In this document: piece by piece, positions 34,101-46,013 of the stretch | How the letters are laid out: each line of letters starts with the position of its first letter | How positions within the stretch are numbered: position 1 is the first letter of the stretch | Assembly: GCA_029721515.1 (NCBI GenBank) | Contig: CM056567.1 | Location: 6,647,507 to 6,711,506, forward strand | Source: Synanceia verrucosa | Taxonomy: Eukaryota > Chordata > Actinopteri > Perciformes > Synanceiidae | Reading direction: 5' to 3' | DNA: 64,000 bases | The notes under the pieces: generated by a model | What the model saw: the letters and a program-made list of their open reading frames with translations, nothing else | Database searches by the model: none | What the model was told of the DNA's origin: nothing | Translations under genes and position numbers: made by a program

Positions 34101-35502
34101 GCCTCGCTGTGTGTCTATTTCTATTCTGGTCTTCGTTTGTATTGCACAGTATGCGTGTATCAGTATGCGGTGAGAAGCTCTCGTCGCTCACAGTCATATC
34201 AGCCTCACTCGCCATCGCCTCTCATAAACTGCCGGATGACACATGCCATTACTCCAAACGCGGTTACGTAAACACAAAGGAATCCCCAAAAGAAGAATCC
34301 CAATTTAGCTGCAGGCAACTTCAAGGCACTTCAGCGTTCTGCTCTGTTTCTGCCACAACTGGAGGCTGAACTGAGGCGCGCAGCATTCGCCGATGACTTT
34401 GGCTTTTTCTTGTTTCCAGCTTGCGGGCCGAAGGGTCCATGAAGGAATGCTTATTTTCCCTTTCCACGAATTTGCTAATATAATCAATATGAGGGGCGAA
34501 ATGCATGAGGGTGGTTTCAAGCGGTGTCAAAAATTCTCACGGAGAGGAGAAGAGAGAAGAAGTCCAGGGTGGGTTTGGCTCGTAAAAATGGAAGTCAAAG
34601 TCAACACTTCTTTCTGAAAGCAAAGCGAATAGCAGCTCTAGCCTCACCCTCTAAACAAAGCCCATGTCCTTTAAGTGTGGCATTATCATTAATAGAGCGA
34701 GTACAGGAAGGTTGCATGCATTGACCTTTCATCTGCGTATACATGCCTACCTTTGAACACTGTGTGCTGCTGCCTTGTGTGTGTTCATTGGCTTGTAAAA
34801 TTATATTTATTGCTGGGAACAAAACAGATGTCTCTCCATTTCTTGTTCTGCTAATTTCTCTGAAGAGAAGCAGGGGCCTGTGTGGACACAACACAACCGT
34901 GTGTGTATGTGTGAGTGTGTGTGTGGTTGTGAAAGTCGTGAGTGGTGTAAAGGATTCATGTGTAACAGCCCGTCACATCTCTTTGGTTGCAGAAGAAACC
35001 AAGCTGTTTTACTGTATGTGCGCAGTTTGAACAAAAAAAACTGTGAGTCTTCATTGATTCACTAAGAAGTATCTGCACTATTGTTTATGGTATTTAAATA
35101 CTCTATGGATCACTGCATTTCCCATAATGTCTTTACTTTTACGTGTTTTTTTCTGTCATAAAAAGATCTCAGAAAACAGCACAGCACATGAGTATGAGTC
35201 ATATTCTGCCTTTCTTAAAATAATCTTGAGCTGAAATGCTGTTTAGATTTAAATCCTTCTTCTGCATGCCACATGGTAATAATCGTCTCACAGCAGAGGT
35301 TGAACACAGGGGAAATGGAAATCCAATTCACATTGCGTCAACAGTCACGGTCATCTCATGCAAGAGAAGCGGATTCTCCTTCATGAGTCCTGAAAATGTG
35401 ACACACAGTATAAAGCAAATTGGGATTTAAGCTGACTGAAGCTGAAAATCTTTTCACCAGCAGCAACTTAAAGAAAAAGAAACCCCTCAGTGAAGGACTT
35501 AC

Positions 35503-35610
35503 CTTACTTCAGTAGCTTTTAGAAACAGCACAGATGCTGAGGAGCTTCAGTGATGTCCTTCTTCCTCGGAGTCTGACTCGCAGCTTCTGCGCTCCTTTTT
35601 AACGCAGCGT
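35503..35610 (-). promoter_or_regulatory. calcr: candidate non-coding first exon and promoter area of calcr
   Basis: On the minus strand the sequence ends CTACTGAAGTAAG followed by an excellent donor GTAAGTCC at 35502-35495. Upstream (35560-35850) the DNA is GC-richer with several CpGs, unlike the surrounding AT-rich DNA. The start-codon exon at 12245 has an acceptor directly before its leader, so an upstream non-coding exon is required, and this is the best candidate seen. The outer boundary at 35610 is a guess, and splicing over 23 kb is inferred. Confidence 0.4.
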
Positions 35611-35886
35611 CAATAATAAAAACTTTTTTTTCATCCACGGAGATAAAGCCCATAATAAAAATCAATCAAATGCTGCTTGTGCCGGCTGTGCCCAGGTGTC
35701 TGCCTCTTTTATGAGATGAATTAATGACCGACCGGCGGTCAACGCGGTGGAGGAGCGCAGGGCAGAGCGCCGGGCTGGAGCCGTTAAGAGGGCGACAGTT
35801 GACTGCACGGTAATCCAAGTGCGTCTAACTGCCTCCCGGTTACGCGAACGAGCGTGAGATGGTGGAGCTCCTCCTCGCCTTATCTC

Positions 35887-35887
<1 letters not shown>

Positions 35888-35933
<46 letters not shown>
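35888..35933. repeat. CA dinucleotide microsatellite
   Basis: About 23 uninterrupted CA units lie upstream of the candidate calcr first exon. Confidence 0.95.
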
Positions 35934-35935
<2 letters not shown>

Positions 35936-36737
35936 ATGGGAAGCAGCCTCCCCACAGCGGTTTGGACACTGCTCTGGATGCCAGAATTAAAACAAATAAT
36001 GAGAAATTATAGGAAATTAACTCAGATTCAAGCATTGAGATGATGAATTGTTTTGTTCTTTTATGAATATCATAAAATCACTAGGTTATCTATGGTTAAA
36101 GGGCTTGTGATAAACCACAAAATTAATTTTTTGGTTATCAAACCTTTTTTAATCATAAGCTTAGTTATTCCCTCACTCATTTATAGTCAAACAGGCAGGT
36201 AATAATTGTTAGATTAATAGATGTTAGCTGACACAACCTTAAAGACCCCCCTCAAGACATGTTTTAAGACAAAATATGTATGATGTTACAAAAAAAATCA
36301 AACAAAAGCACAAATAAGTGCAATTGCATTATTTTTTTCCTGATTAAAACTAAACCTAACAACTCACAAAGTCAACATTAGAATTTGACCTGCTGGACAC
36401 TAAAAGTCTCCCATGTCTTTGAAAAGTCCGCACCAGTCCAAAATAGTTGCATAATGGACCATGATTGGCTTCCAGTTATGATGTCACACAACCACTCTTG
36501 TACATGCCTGAGTCGTACACTGAGATTTAAAGGTTCCCTGTGGAGTTTCAGTCCTGGAGAAGCAATGAAGCTGTTTTTTTCCATAAGTGGCTCCCCTCCC
36601 CCCCTGAGCACATGAACCCATGCAGGTGATACTGTCCCACTGATCACCAGGTGGCGGTAACACGCCAACATATTCTGCAATGCACCAGCAGAGACAGGGA
36701 AGAAGAAGCCTCCAAGCTGGTAAATATGGATGTGATG

Positions 36738-37006
36738 AATCCATCCATTCATTTTCTACCGCTTATCCTCATAGGGTCGTGGGGGGCTGGAGCCTATCCC
36801 AGCTGTCTTAGGGTGACAGGCAGGATACACCCTAGTCTCCAGATCATCGCAGGGCACATAGAAACAGACAACCACTCACACACCTACGGTCAATTTAAAT
36901 TAGCCAGTTAACCTAATCCCCATGCATGTTTTTGAATGGTGGGAGGAAGCCGGAGTACCCAGAGAGAACCCACGCAGACATGGGGAGAACATGCAAACAT
37001 GCAAAC
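36738..37006 (-). repeat. dispersed fish repeat, 3' tail of a non-LTR-like family with ATCC end
   Basis: The repeat begins ATCCATCCATTCATTTTCTA and runs through GGAGCCTATCCCAGCTGTCT, GTCAATTTAAATTAGCC and GGGAGGAAGCCGGAGTACCC to GGGGAGAACATGCAAAC, words I know from a very abundant fish repeat. The terminal ATCC units (GGAT on the other strand) resemble the tandem tail of RTE-clade LINEs, so the element's 3' end faces left. The family name is not certain. Confidence 0.75.
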
Positions 37007-40000
37007 TGAATTTAAAAATTCAAAACTCAGCTTTCTGTTTGAAATACCTTCAGGAGCAGACTGTTAGCTTCTTTTTAGGAAGCACAACATTGGTCACAAC
37101 GATGAAGGCAACACTTGGATGGAAGCCTTGGCAAGTGTTGTGTTTTTAACAAATGATGTACAGATTTTTTGGGCATATTATCATCTCAAATATCTTGAAA
37201 TATAATGCATATCACTGCTGCTAAGGTTGAGTCCTTGTTCTGCAGATTGATGAAAACAGCCATCTACTGTCAGAGTGTTTTGAGTGGCCAAAGAGTGCAG
37301 AGTGCATGAGCAGATTGTCTTTAATTCATCTTTACAGGTCATTCTGCTCTTTTGAGATGCAGGGATATCATTATATTATTGATCTTTTTTTAAAGGTGTC
37401 TTCTATGATGAGATGAAACATCACTGAGAGCATTAATCACTCACCAAGCAGGCAATTTCCTTGTTTGATGCCTGGTCGACAGACCAGATAAAACACAACT
37501 GACACTTTTGGGACAACAATAAAAACAGGAAGTTGTTGTCTTTTTGTTTTCCCTTTACACTTATTCACCTATCAACACAATCAACTGTTCCCACATCACA
37601 CGTTTAAAGTTTCTCATTGGTCCTCAAATCACGCACACACACACACACATAGACAGGTCAGTACATGTTGCTGCATACTTATAACACATTATAACAGTGA
37701 AAGGCATGATGAGGGTGTCATCTCTAAAGCCAGGAGATATGCAAACACAGCAGCAGAGAAGACAGAGCATCCACCCAGGAGGAGGGAGAGGAGTGGACAA
37801 ATACAATCTCCTCAGAAATGTTAGTTATCCCGCCAAGCTGAAAAACAACATCAGCCCTGTCAGCTACATTTGACATGCACGTCTGTACACACAAGTCAGT
37901 TATATTATCCCTAAATCATGCTCCCCGACGAAAATGTTTCCAGTAGCACTGATTTCTGGACGCAGTAAGAGAACTGATTCATTGTTTAGTTGTCAGAGAC
38001 AGATTTACTTTTCTTCCAGCCCCATCCTCACCTGGATGAAAGTCATTATGAAGAAGTCATACCATAAGTCTGATGTTGTGCCACAGATGGTATTGTGGTT
38101 AGCAGACACTTCAACTTCCAAGTCCTCTTTGCTGAATCCCATCATTATGGTTAGTTGTGGTGATGATGGAAGGTGGAGGAGAAATGAGGAAAACGGATCT
38201 GGAGGGACGCCTGCTTTGTGGGACATGCTGGGATGTGAAACTGGAGGATAACGATGCCAGAGAAAAGGCCATGTGAGTTTTGGTGCCAGTGCCGACTGTG
38301 TCTGTGCACAGTCTGAATTTAATACATCCCTGCATCACATTCTGGCATGACGGAGTGATTTATTTATTTATCATGCAGAAGTAGGCCTGAGGCACAACAA
38401 CAGTTTCTGGAATGATTATTAGCACTGAAGATGCTTCTGCTCGTTATGCTCAATAAAAGAGAGCTTTTTTCCTTAATTCTGAACTCCTTCCAGCTGTGAC
38501 TATGAACACTTTATTTGACATTCTTTAATGAGGACCTTTATTGGGTCTTGTTGTCATGAAATTGAGTTGACTTTTTGCGGGCTGACTGCTTGTCTGTGAC
38601 ATTTCATTCATGCTTTTAGTGCAGGCGAGTAATGTGGAAATGTGCTTCTTCAGTTTGTCTCCAGATGACATAATCTCTTTAGTGTCTCTCTGCTGCTCAA
38701 CTTCAGGGAATATGGAACAGAACAATGTTGTTGAAGCCACATTTATGATTTCTGTTTAAATTAAGTTTCTTTGAAAATACTGCTGTAATCTGTTAACACA
38801 AGGCAGGCTTCATTATAGTCTAAAAAAAAAGAAAAAAAGAGGAACACAACATCACTACTGTATATAGCTAGGAAATAACAGCAAAAAAACTCACTGGAAC
38901 CACATGAAAACAGGAGCCAAAATGGCCGCCAGCTTTAACGTGGACACAACAAGACAAACTGGTGCAGGACAAAAGGGACAGTTCATGTCCAAGGTAAAGG
39001 AGCACAGGTGGAGACAGTTTGGACAGAGCAAACAATCACAACAGTGGAAAAACACTCAAAGGCAGGAAGGAAAAGTATCTGAAACACAAGGGAAGAGTTA
39101 CTACCACAGTAACACAGGAAGTGACACTGCCAAAGCACAGGACGACAACAAACACTGAAGACAGACACATAACAAATCTGGCATGACACATCATAATGAA
39201 CATTTTAATATTAACAGTTTGGTAAAACACTTTCCCTGCTTTTAACTGCATTTCCAGAGACAAACTGTCCTTCCCCATTATCCATTTTATTTAAGTTTAT
39301 TATGGCATACAAGAAATATTATATTTGTGCATATTTGTACTTTTACAATTTTTTTATTGTGACATAACATTTTCATTAATTCACCAAATATTTATAGACT
39401 CTTTCTCACTGTTCCCTACACTCCCTACAACAGGAGTGAGGAATTTCAAACTGAATTCATGCTTTTATCACCAAATTTGAGACAGAACAGAGATTATTCA
39501 AGAATAACATACAACCACTAAACATATTTGATATCATTTTGATTAAAAAGCTTGCACATACTGGTGGATTAACCATTACAGAAACATAAAGAAATAGTTG
39601 ATAATGTTGCTCTATACCTGCTGGGTGTATAACCGAGCAATTGTTTGCTAACAAATTCGCCATTTCTGATTGATAAGGCCATCATATATGTCAGAGTTGT
39701 TGCAGCTTGTTTCAAATAGAGCTGATCCATTGTGGTGATAGGTTGTGCATCTTGTGCATGGATTATATTCTTTAATATCCTTTCCGAAAGGCAGACATTT
39801 CTGTATGGATCCAGATGTGACACCAGTCTTGGACTTATTATGTAATATTATTATTTTCAGTATTTGCAGTAAGTTAATTAAGCTGATATCGTTGATCAGT
39901 CACCAGAATACATACACTTTGGTCTGCAGCAGGAAAACAGATTCATACAACAAGCTTCACCAGGGAATGCTCAGCTCTTGCATTCAACCCTTTTGTGGGC

Positions 40001-40890
40001 AGCATGTGGTGTGTCAGCTTTCCTAAAAGTAAGCTATCATATATTAAAAACCCATTATTAAACCATGAATTTAACTATGCCAGTGTGACACAGAGCAGAG
40101 AGCTGTTGAACAGGAGCTTGATATATCTGAGAAGCTGGTAATTGAGGTGTACAGGAGAGGAAGAATCTCCTGCTCTGATTGATTTTCAGTGCTTTTCAAC
40201 TGTACCGGCAGAAAAAAATATCATCTGGCTCAGGGAAAAAATAAGCATCTGTATTTGTTCGTTCTGCTCAAATCACTTTTAATCTTCCCAACGCTGATGG
40301 AAAAGGATTCTGGCACATTTGCAGGAGGGTGAAAGCAGCTATGAGTCATCTGCTGCACCATAGCTTGTTACAGTGATTGTTACCTGTGGACAAAGACTAG
40401 GATTTGGTCAATATTCTTACACAGTAAGTAGTAACCCTCTGTTATAGAAACTGAAGAAATTAGCATTCACCTCTGAAAATCAATTACTGCACCAGTAGCA
40501 GAGCCAAGGCAGGGTGAAATTACATTAGGACTTTAGGAGCGGGAAGTATTAAACCTCAATACATGCACGAGAACAGGAAACATACTGACAAATTAATTGT
40601 TTTCTGTTGGCATTTCTCTAGGAATCAATTGATAATCTGTGAACGCTTCCAAAACATTGCAGAAGCAGCAGCATGGAGTAGTCTGACAGGTTTAATTATC
40701 ATCTACGTGTGTTTGGGAACCAGATGGAGAGTGAAGAAGAGCCCAGATCACCAGACAAATCAATGTTAGGTGTGTGAGGCTCCATTTTACCCGACACAGG
40801 GTGATGGATGATGGGGAAACTCTGATGCCATGTCAGGGCATGACATGGTCTACAGTCGTCTGGTAGACAAGAAATTAACATTAAAGAAGA

Positions 40891-41186
40891 TTTTCTTTAT
40901 TAATCCCTCAGTTAGTATTTTTTCAGTTGCACATCAACATGCACATGCATTAGAGAGGTGTCAGAGTGAGGCCAGTGAAAATTGCCCTATATCCAGGCAC
41001 ATGAGCAGTTGGGGGGTTTGGTGCCTTGCATAACAAAGCTTAAGGGCACCTCAGCAGTGCCCAGGAGAAGGAACCAGCACCTCTCTAGCTACCAGCCCAC
41101 TCTCCAGACTTGAGCCAACCTGGACTTGAACAGGCAACCCTCCAGTTCCCAGCACAAGTCACTACAGACTGAGCTACCTCCATCCC
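40891..41186 (-). mobile_element. tRNA-derived SINE
   Basis: Read on the minus strand, the head has a box A-like TAGCTCAGTCTGTAG and a box B-like GTTCAAGTCC about 45 bases apart, as in a tRNA gene. The body then runs through GGTGCCCTTAAG and CACTGGCCTCACTCTGACAC to a 3' end with TTAATAAAGAAAATC. It is not a working tRNA: the sequence does not close into an acceptor stem, and the body is repeat-like. Confidence 0.7.
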
Positions 41187-42155
41187 CGAAGTAAAAATGA
41201 CGTGAACTTACATTTGCATGCAGTATGTGGCCTACTCATGTGATCAGAGATCAGTTTCTCTCAGCAGGTTTGCTCTTCCGACTATCTGTACACTGCTGTT
41301 TTAAATTAATATGGCAGTATGAAGTATTGCAAGATAAATCTAAGAAGAAAAGACATAATTAATCCAAAAACCATGTTTCTGCTTGATTAAAAAAAAAACA
41401 TTTTTTTCCCAGAATTTGCTGACATTTTTCTTTTGACATACTATTAATTTTATTTTGAATGAACCAACAGACCACCAGAAATATTTAGACCTAATGAGGT
41501 TTGATTCTGTTTTGCGCCATTTGCAAAGTTTTCAGTTTTTATGAGCAATTACCCGTCAAAGTTGATAGAAAGTGCTGTTTTGTTTGCTGATAACATCACT
41601 AATAGCTATAATGGAGTTCCTGTTTCAGGCACACTGGACAAGATTGATTTGTCTCAAGCAAAAACAATATGAGATTATGAGGCTGTTTCCAACAGGAACC
41701 TTGTCTATAAAAAAAACTCAATTACAGTTTGACTGAATTTTCTTAGGTGAGAAACACAAGATGAGTGGATTCTGGGCCGTGAAAAGAGAGCAGGAAGTTG
41801 TGAAGCTGGATCTCTACCTGGTGGTTTTTATTCTCCCATGCTACCAAATCAATGTGCAATCTGAAGGCACTGCTCAGTTCAGCAAACCAGATCCACCTAC
41901 AGAAACAGACTGTGGTGGAATAAACACTGCTGAGTCAACACCTGAGCTGCATGGCGTGGGTTGCTCCACTACTCTGAAACATACTGTATAGTGACGACAG
42001 GTGGCTGCAAATCTGCAGTTTACTAGTTTAATTAAAGCAGTCAGAAAAAGAGATAATTTACCACCAGGTTTGATATTATACATACTATTTTGTATAATTA
42101 AATAGAGGATATTTACACATATTTGTACCCAAAGAAGTGTTAGATCTGGAATCAG

Positions 42156-42168
42156 CCACCAGGGGGCG
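42156..42168 (+). promoter_or_regulatory. CTCF-like core motif
   Basis: CCACCAGGGGGCG matches the vertebrate CTCF core (CCACNAGGGGGCG). It lies between calcr and tfpi2, where a boundary would be plausible. Short motif only; binding is inferred. Confidence 0.35.
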
Positions 42169-44155
42169 TCACCTTCAACAGCAGCATGTTGTGACACCTT
42201 TGTACTGTAGATTTGGTGTCAAGTTAAATGTTAAATTAGGATACTTTATCAGCCAGTAAGTACTTAGAACTTACCAGTAAAATCATATATATCTACTTTA
42301 AAGTCAGTATTTTACTTTAATAACTTTTAAAATCACAAACACAATAATAATAATGTCTGACAAGAAAACAAAGCATCCTACATGGAATTGATTTCATTTT
42401 AAACGAGAACAATGTCTCAAGGTAAAAGTCCATTAATCACCATTGAGAACGAGCAGCACAATGACGCTGCCTAATGCACTGTGGCTAATGAAATAACCAG
42501 AGCAGGATCAATTCATCTCAAGCCCTCTGGACTTTTTGCAGTCAGTTTTATATCGCCACCCATTAATGGTCCAAGACAGAGCTTTGTTATAATTGAAAGT
42601 TAACCAGCTGTGTCTATCTGTGCCATCTCAGACATTTGTCATGTCTTTTGGTTATTAAAATTAACTGTTAAAGTGTGTTGCTGCAAAACGTAAATGAGCT
42701 CAAAACAAAAGATTTGTTACTCTAGAGGTCAGTTTTAGTGTAGTGCAGCATATTTTATGACACATAAGCTGTTTTTTTTCCTGTTGTATATGATTCTTAA
42801 TTCCTGTACCGGATTAGATTCAACACATATTTTTCACCTTGAAAGCAAATGTTGAGTGTAATTTTACAAATAATTTAACTCTTGTTTTTGTTTTGCTTTT
42901 TTCTCTTTCAACACCTTTCAAATTCAAGCCATTACTTCTGGTTTCATTGATTGAAAAGTTCAGGAAGAAAAGAAAAGTCAACTTCAAAGTCAAAAAAAAG
43001 CTTCACCTCAATTCCCCAAAACAACCAGTGGTGATGATTTCCAGATTAAATGGCTTTTGAGAGGCTGAGTAGAAAGTGTTAGGATGACATCCTCTCTCAC
43101 ATCGCTATCGAGTAGATGATTTAGCTTTGGTTCTTAACAGCAGAGGGCCTAGTCTAACTTTGTATTGCTATTTATAGCTGAGCCAGATGGGTGAGCAGTT
43201 TCTTTTGATATCTTCCATAAATATTTATTGTCTGAAAAGTCACACAGTGCTTCAACTATTCTATTACAGGAGATGGAACAAAGCAGAGATTTAGGACAGT
43301 CTGGATATGATCGAAACTAAATATATGAATTATAGTTTTCACAGTTTTCAGTTGTGGTAATAAATAATATTAACTGGTAATTTTGATTAAAGAAAAAAAC
43401 GTAATTAATAATACAAATATGAGTGCATACATTAGCTTACCATGCTATGTGTATGGATGGAAATATTCCCATTTGTAATCATTGTGTGCATTTCCAATAT
43501 AATTACATTATAGCTGCTGAAAACACAACTGAAGGCACATTTTTTTAAAGCTGTATTTTGCTCTCCACTTAACATGCAGGAACGTCCTAATGAACCTGCC
43601 ACAGCGGCGTGATTGCTTCCTTCCTGATTCAAGGCTATGCAGAAGCCACCAAGATAGGCTTGAGTGCCTCGCAACGTATTACCAGATAAGGAGGAAAGAC
43701 AGCAGCATTAGTGAGGAATAAAGGAGGCCTAGAGATAAAGTGGAAGTGACTGTGAGAAAGTGAAAAACCAGTCAAGCCTATTTCTTTGGCTGCAGTTGTT
43801 TTGCATTGGTGAAAACTAATAAAGATGTCCTCGAAAGTCATATGTGACAGAAGGAGTTGAATGCAACATAATTTGAGTCAGTCAGTTATTCAAATGACAA
43901 GTTCAACAGCAAAAAAGCACACAGTATTTCATTAAATTATCGATATTTTTATCTTTGTTTAGGCAAACAAAAATATTCGCCATCGTACATACATACAGCA
44001 TACATAAAGTATCAAAAATACACAATCAGGAACATTAGTGCAGTAACAAACTTAGCTTATGAAGCATGACATACAAATACAGTGGGAATGCATCGCTATA
44101 ACTCTTCCAGTAATAACAAGAAGCGCCGGTCGACATGTTGGTATGAAAAAGTCAG

Positions 44156-44161
44156 TTTATT
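44156..44161 (-). terminator. tfpi2: poly(A) signal of tfpi2
   Basis: AATAAA on the minus strand lies about 56 bases after the tfpi2 stop codon, in the stretch GAATAAACTGAC. The 3' UTR would be short. Confidence 0.6.
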
Positions 44162-44216
44162 CATGTTAGTTTCCATCAAGGGCTTGTCCAAGTGAGAGTC
44201 CCTGAGTGTCAGACGT

Positions 44217-44299
44217 CTACGCCTGTAAGAAAGTAATCCGATTATTTCTATTCCGTCTCATGCGCCGAAAGTTTCCTTGGCTTGTGTGTTTTTTCCCTC
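44217..44299 (-). CDS. tfpi2: tfpi2 exon 5: basic C-terminal tail and stop
   Basis: After a TTTGTTCCAG acceptor the exon encodes GGKKHTSQGNFRRMRRNRNN and a few more residues, ending with TAG at 44219-44217. The Arg/Lys-rich tail fits heparan-sulfate binding, known for TFPI-family tails. Confidence 0.85.
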
Positions 44300-45952
44300 C
44301 TGGAACAAAAAATGCGTATAACAACTGATTAGTATTATAACCTATAATTACAATGCCGATAAAGCTACACTCACTACAGCGCAAATGTAACTTTCTGGAG
44401 TCAGATTTCAGACAATCTCCTGAGTTAACGTCTGCAAATCCTCCTCAAATGATCATCTTCAGTTACAGGTTTCATCTTGGACAGTGAGATGTTCTCCACA
44501 TGCCTTCATTTCCCACTCACACACCTTTAGCGCACACGTCCATGCAGCTCTGCCTCGAGACAAAATTGTTGCTGCTCCCTCCGCAGCCTGAGTAGATGAA
44601 CTCCTCACACATCTTGGTGGCTGTGTTGTAGTAATAACGAGGGATGGAGGCTGAACACCTCCCTCTGTCCAGGGGGTCCAGGCACAGCACGGGAACAGCT
44701 GTAACACAAGGCACAAAGCACAATAAAGACATTATCAGTGAAGAGGAAACCTGTCAGCTATTTTTGAAAAGTAAAATAACTGTTTTAACTTTTCCGCAGC
44801 ATCCTAATCCACTGTGCATGACGACATGCTGAATGTATCAGTGCCACTATATTGCACCTGTCACGCTTGTTTGTTCCTATCTTTCTCAACAATGTAATTA
44901 CAGATGCCAGTGAGCATCAGTTTATACTCACTTTTTCGTGGACTGCAGTACTCCTTGCAAGAAGCGAGGTCTTGGAAGCGATTGGAGTTGCCCTGGCAGC
45001 CGCCGTAGTTAAAAGACTCACACTGCATGGTGGTCATGTTGAAGAAGTAGCTGTGAAAGAGAGCCCGGCAAGGTCCCTCCTCTTTAGGAAATCTGCAGAT
45101 TTGGGGAACCTCTGGAGGACGGGGACAAAATTTGAGGTTGGGATGAGATCAAGTTCCGTCCTGAAGTGATTTTTATTATTTTCTCAGTAGAATATTATCA
45201 TCCAACCATGTCTGTTTGTGCTTTGGTTAAACTAATAAAGACAAACATGAGATTAGTGGTTGAAGAAGTTGTAAGCAACACATTTTTAGTTCTTTCACGA
45301 CTAAATGACACAATAAAAAGTAAAAACATTTGCCAAATATTTCATAGAAGTCTGTTGGCAGAAAATGTGATCATACAACAGTCAGGCAAATAAAAATGTA
45401 AAGGATAAACCACACCCAGTGCGCATTCAGCTAACAGAAAGGTCACCATCATCTTTATTGTATGCTCATCACATTGAGATCTTACTTGGGATTCTGAAGC
45501 ATGTTTTCTGGCAAGCCTGATAACTCCTGAAGTTATTGGCATTCCCTTGGCACCCTCCGTAGTAGAAAATCTCGCACTTCTGGGTGATAGTGTTGTAGTA
45601 GTAGCGCTCAATTTCTCCTCTGCAAGGTCCCTCGTCCACTTGAAGGAGACACACGGCTGAAAGCAGCAAACATATTGTTAGTGAAACAACAATGTAAAGT
45701 GAAACATTACAGAAAAACTCGTTAAGTACGCTTTAAACATCGGTGCGCGCAGCAGCAGCCAAACTGGCGATCTACAATGGGAGCTTTACGCACGGGGTCT
45801 TGTGACGGCCAACAACAAGACTGTTTCAAAGAGGTCGGTAAAATACTGAAGAAGAGAGAAAAGCATGCAGTTAGGTTACCTTTAGGTGACAACGCCAAAA
45901 CATTGTAAAACGAGGAGAAAAGTGTGAACAGCGCCAGTGTGCAAAACTCCAT
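44217..45952 (-). CDS. tfpi2: tissue factor pathway inhibitor 2 (gene-level entry; five coding exons, complete)
   Basis: tfpi2 encodes a secreted Kunitz-type serine protease inhibitor of the extracellular matrix (plasmin, trypsin and factor VIIa-tissue factor in mammals). Exons are 45952-45880, 45656-45486, 45111-44932, 44698-44525 and 44299-44217; all phases agree and give 226 residues, close to the mammalian 235. Residues 1-22 are a signal peptide (MEFCTLALFTLFSSF and onward). Kunitz 1 spans about 27-77, Kunitz 2 about 87-137 and Kunitz 3 about 147-197, each with six Cys; a basic tail (RRMRRNRNNR) follows. P1 residues after the second Cys are Arg37, Arg97 and Ser157. The fourth exon ends at 44525: reading through would hit a stop four codons on, while splicing to 44299 yields the basic tail typical of TFPI family members. 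It lies head-to-head with gngt1. Confidence 0.95.
44525..44698 (-). CDS. tfpi2: tfpi2 exon 4: Kunitz domain 3
   Basis: The 174-base exon encodes VLCLDPLDRGRCSASIPRYY and, after YNTATKMC, the GCGGSSNNF core and CMDVCAK. The P1 residue is Ser, so this domain is probably a weak inhibitor, as in mammals (from memory). Confidence 0.93.
44932..45111 (-). CDS. tfpi2: tfpi2 exon 2-3 partner: Kunitz domain 2
   Basis: The 180-base exon encodes ICRFPKEEGPCRALFHSYFF, an NMT sequon, and GGCQGNSNRF with CKEYC at the end. P1 is Arg97. It has the compact canonical Kunitz spacing. Confidence 0.93.
45486..45656 (-). CDS. tfpi2: tfpi2 exon 2: Kunitz domain 1
   Basis: The 171-base exon encodes VCLLQVDEGPCRGEIERYYY and then GGCQGNANNF and CQKTC. 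P1 is Arg37, matching the inhibitory first domain of mammalian TFPI2. The acceptor is TGCTTTCAG and the donor is GTAAGA. Confidence 0.94.
45880..45952 (-). CDS. tfpi2: tfpi2 exon 1: signal peptide
   Basis: The ATG at 45952 opens a 22-24-residue hydrophobic leader ending NVLALSPK, split in phase 1 by a GTAACC donor. A TATA box lies about 65 bases upstream. Confidence 0.9.
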
Positions 45953-46013
45953 TGTGCAACTTTTACTTCTACTCCAGTCTTTTCCGCTTTGCCGACCATC
46001 CCAGCCACATCCA

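Larger units (their letters stand above)
12246..35502. other. large first intron of calcr (inferred), no further gene recognised
   Basis: About 23 kb lies between the start-codon exon and the candidate non-coding exon. It holds the mobile elements listed separately, microsatellites (GGA at 22495-22520, TATC at 28107-28147, GT-rich at 34898-34932), a pyrimidine-rich tract at about 16610-16870 and a CpG-richer block at about 33830-34450. Open frames up to 172 codons (for example 28866-29384) have no recognisable domain. Parts may be conserved regulatory DNA, but this cannot be shown from one sequence. Confidence 0.5.
35934..44155. other. intergenic spacer between calcr and tfpi2
   Basis: The two minus-strand genes are separated by about 8 kb. 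It contains a fish repeat (36738-37006), a tRNA-derived SINE (40891-41186), CTCF-like motifs (36645, 42156) and a CA microsatellite near 37632. Open frames reach 124 codons (36378-36752, minus) but overlap repeat-like DNA and show no domain. No gene is recognised. Confidence 0.55.

Noticed and set aside
33692..34369. Overlapping frames of 100-156 codons on both strands
   Set aside because: Competing frames on both strands in a locally CpG-richer region, with no recognisable protein features. Treated as a compositional effect, possibly promoter-like DNA.
36378..36752. 124-codon minus-strand frame
   Set aside because: It lies in repeat-like fish DNA that ends in ATCC units and has no domain.
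41005..41186. Possible tRNA gene on the minus strand
   Set aside because: Box A and box B are present, but the arms do not fold into a full cloverleaf and the sequence continues into a SINE body.
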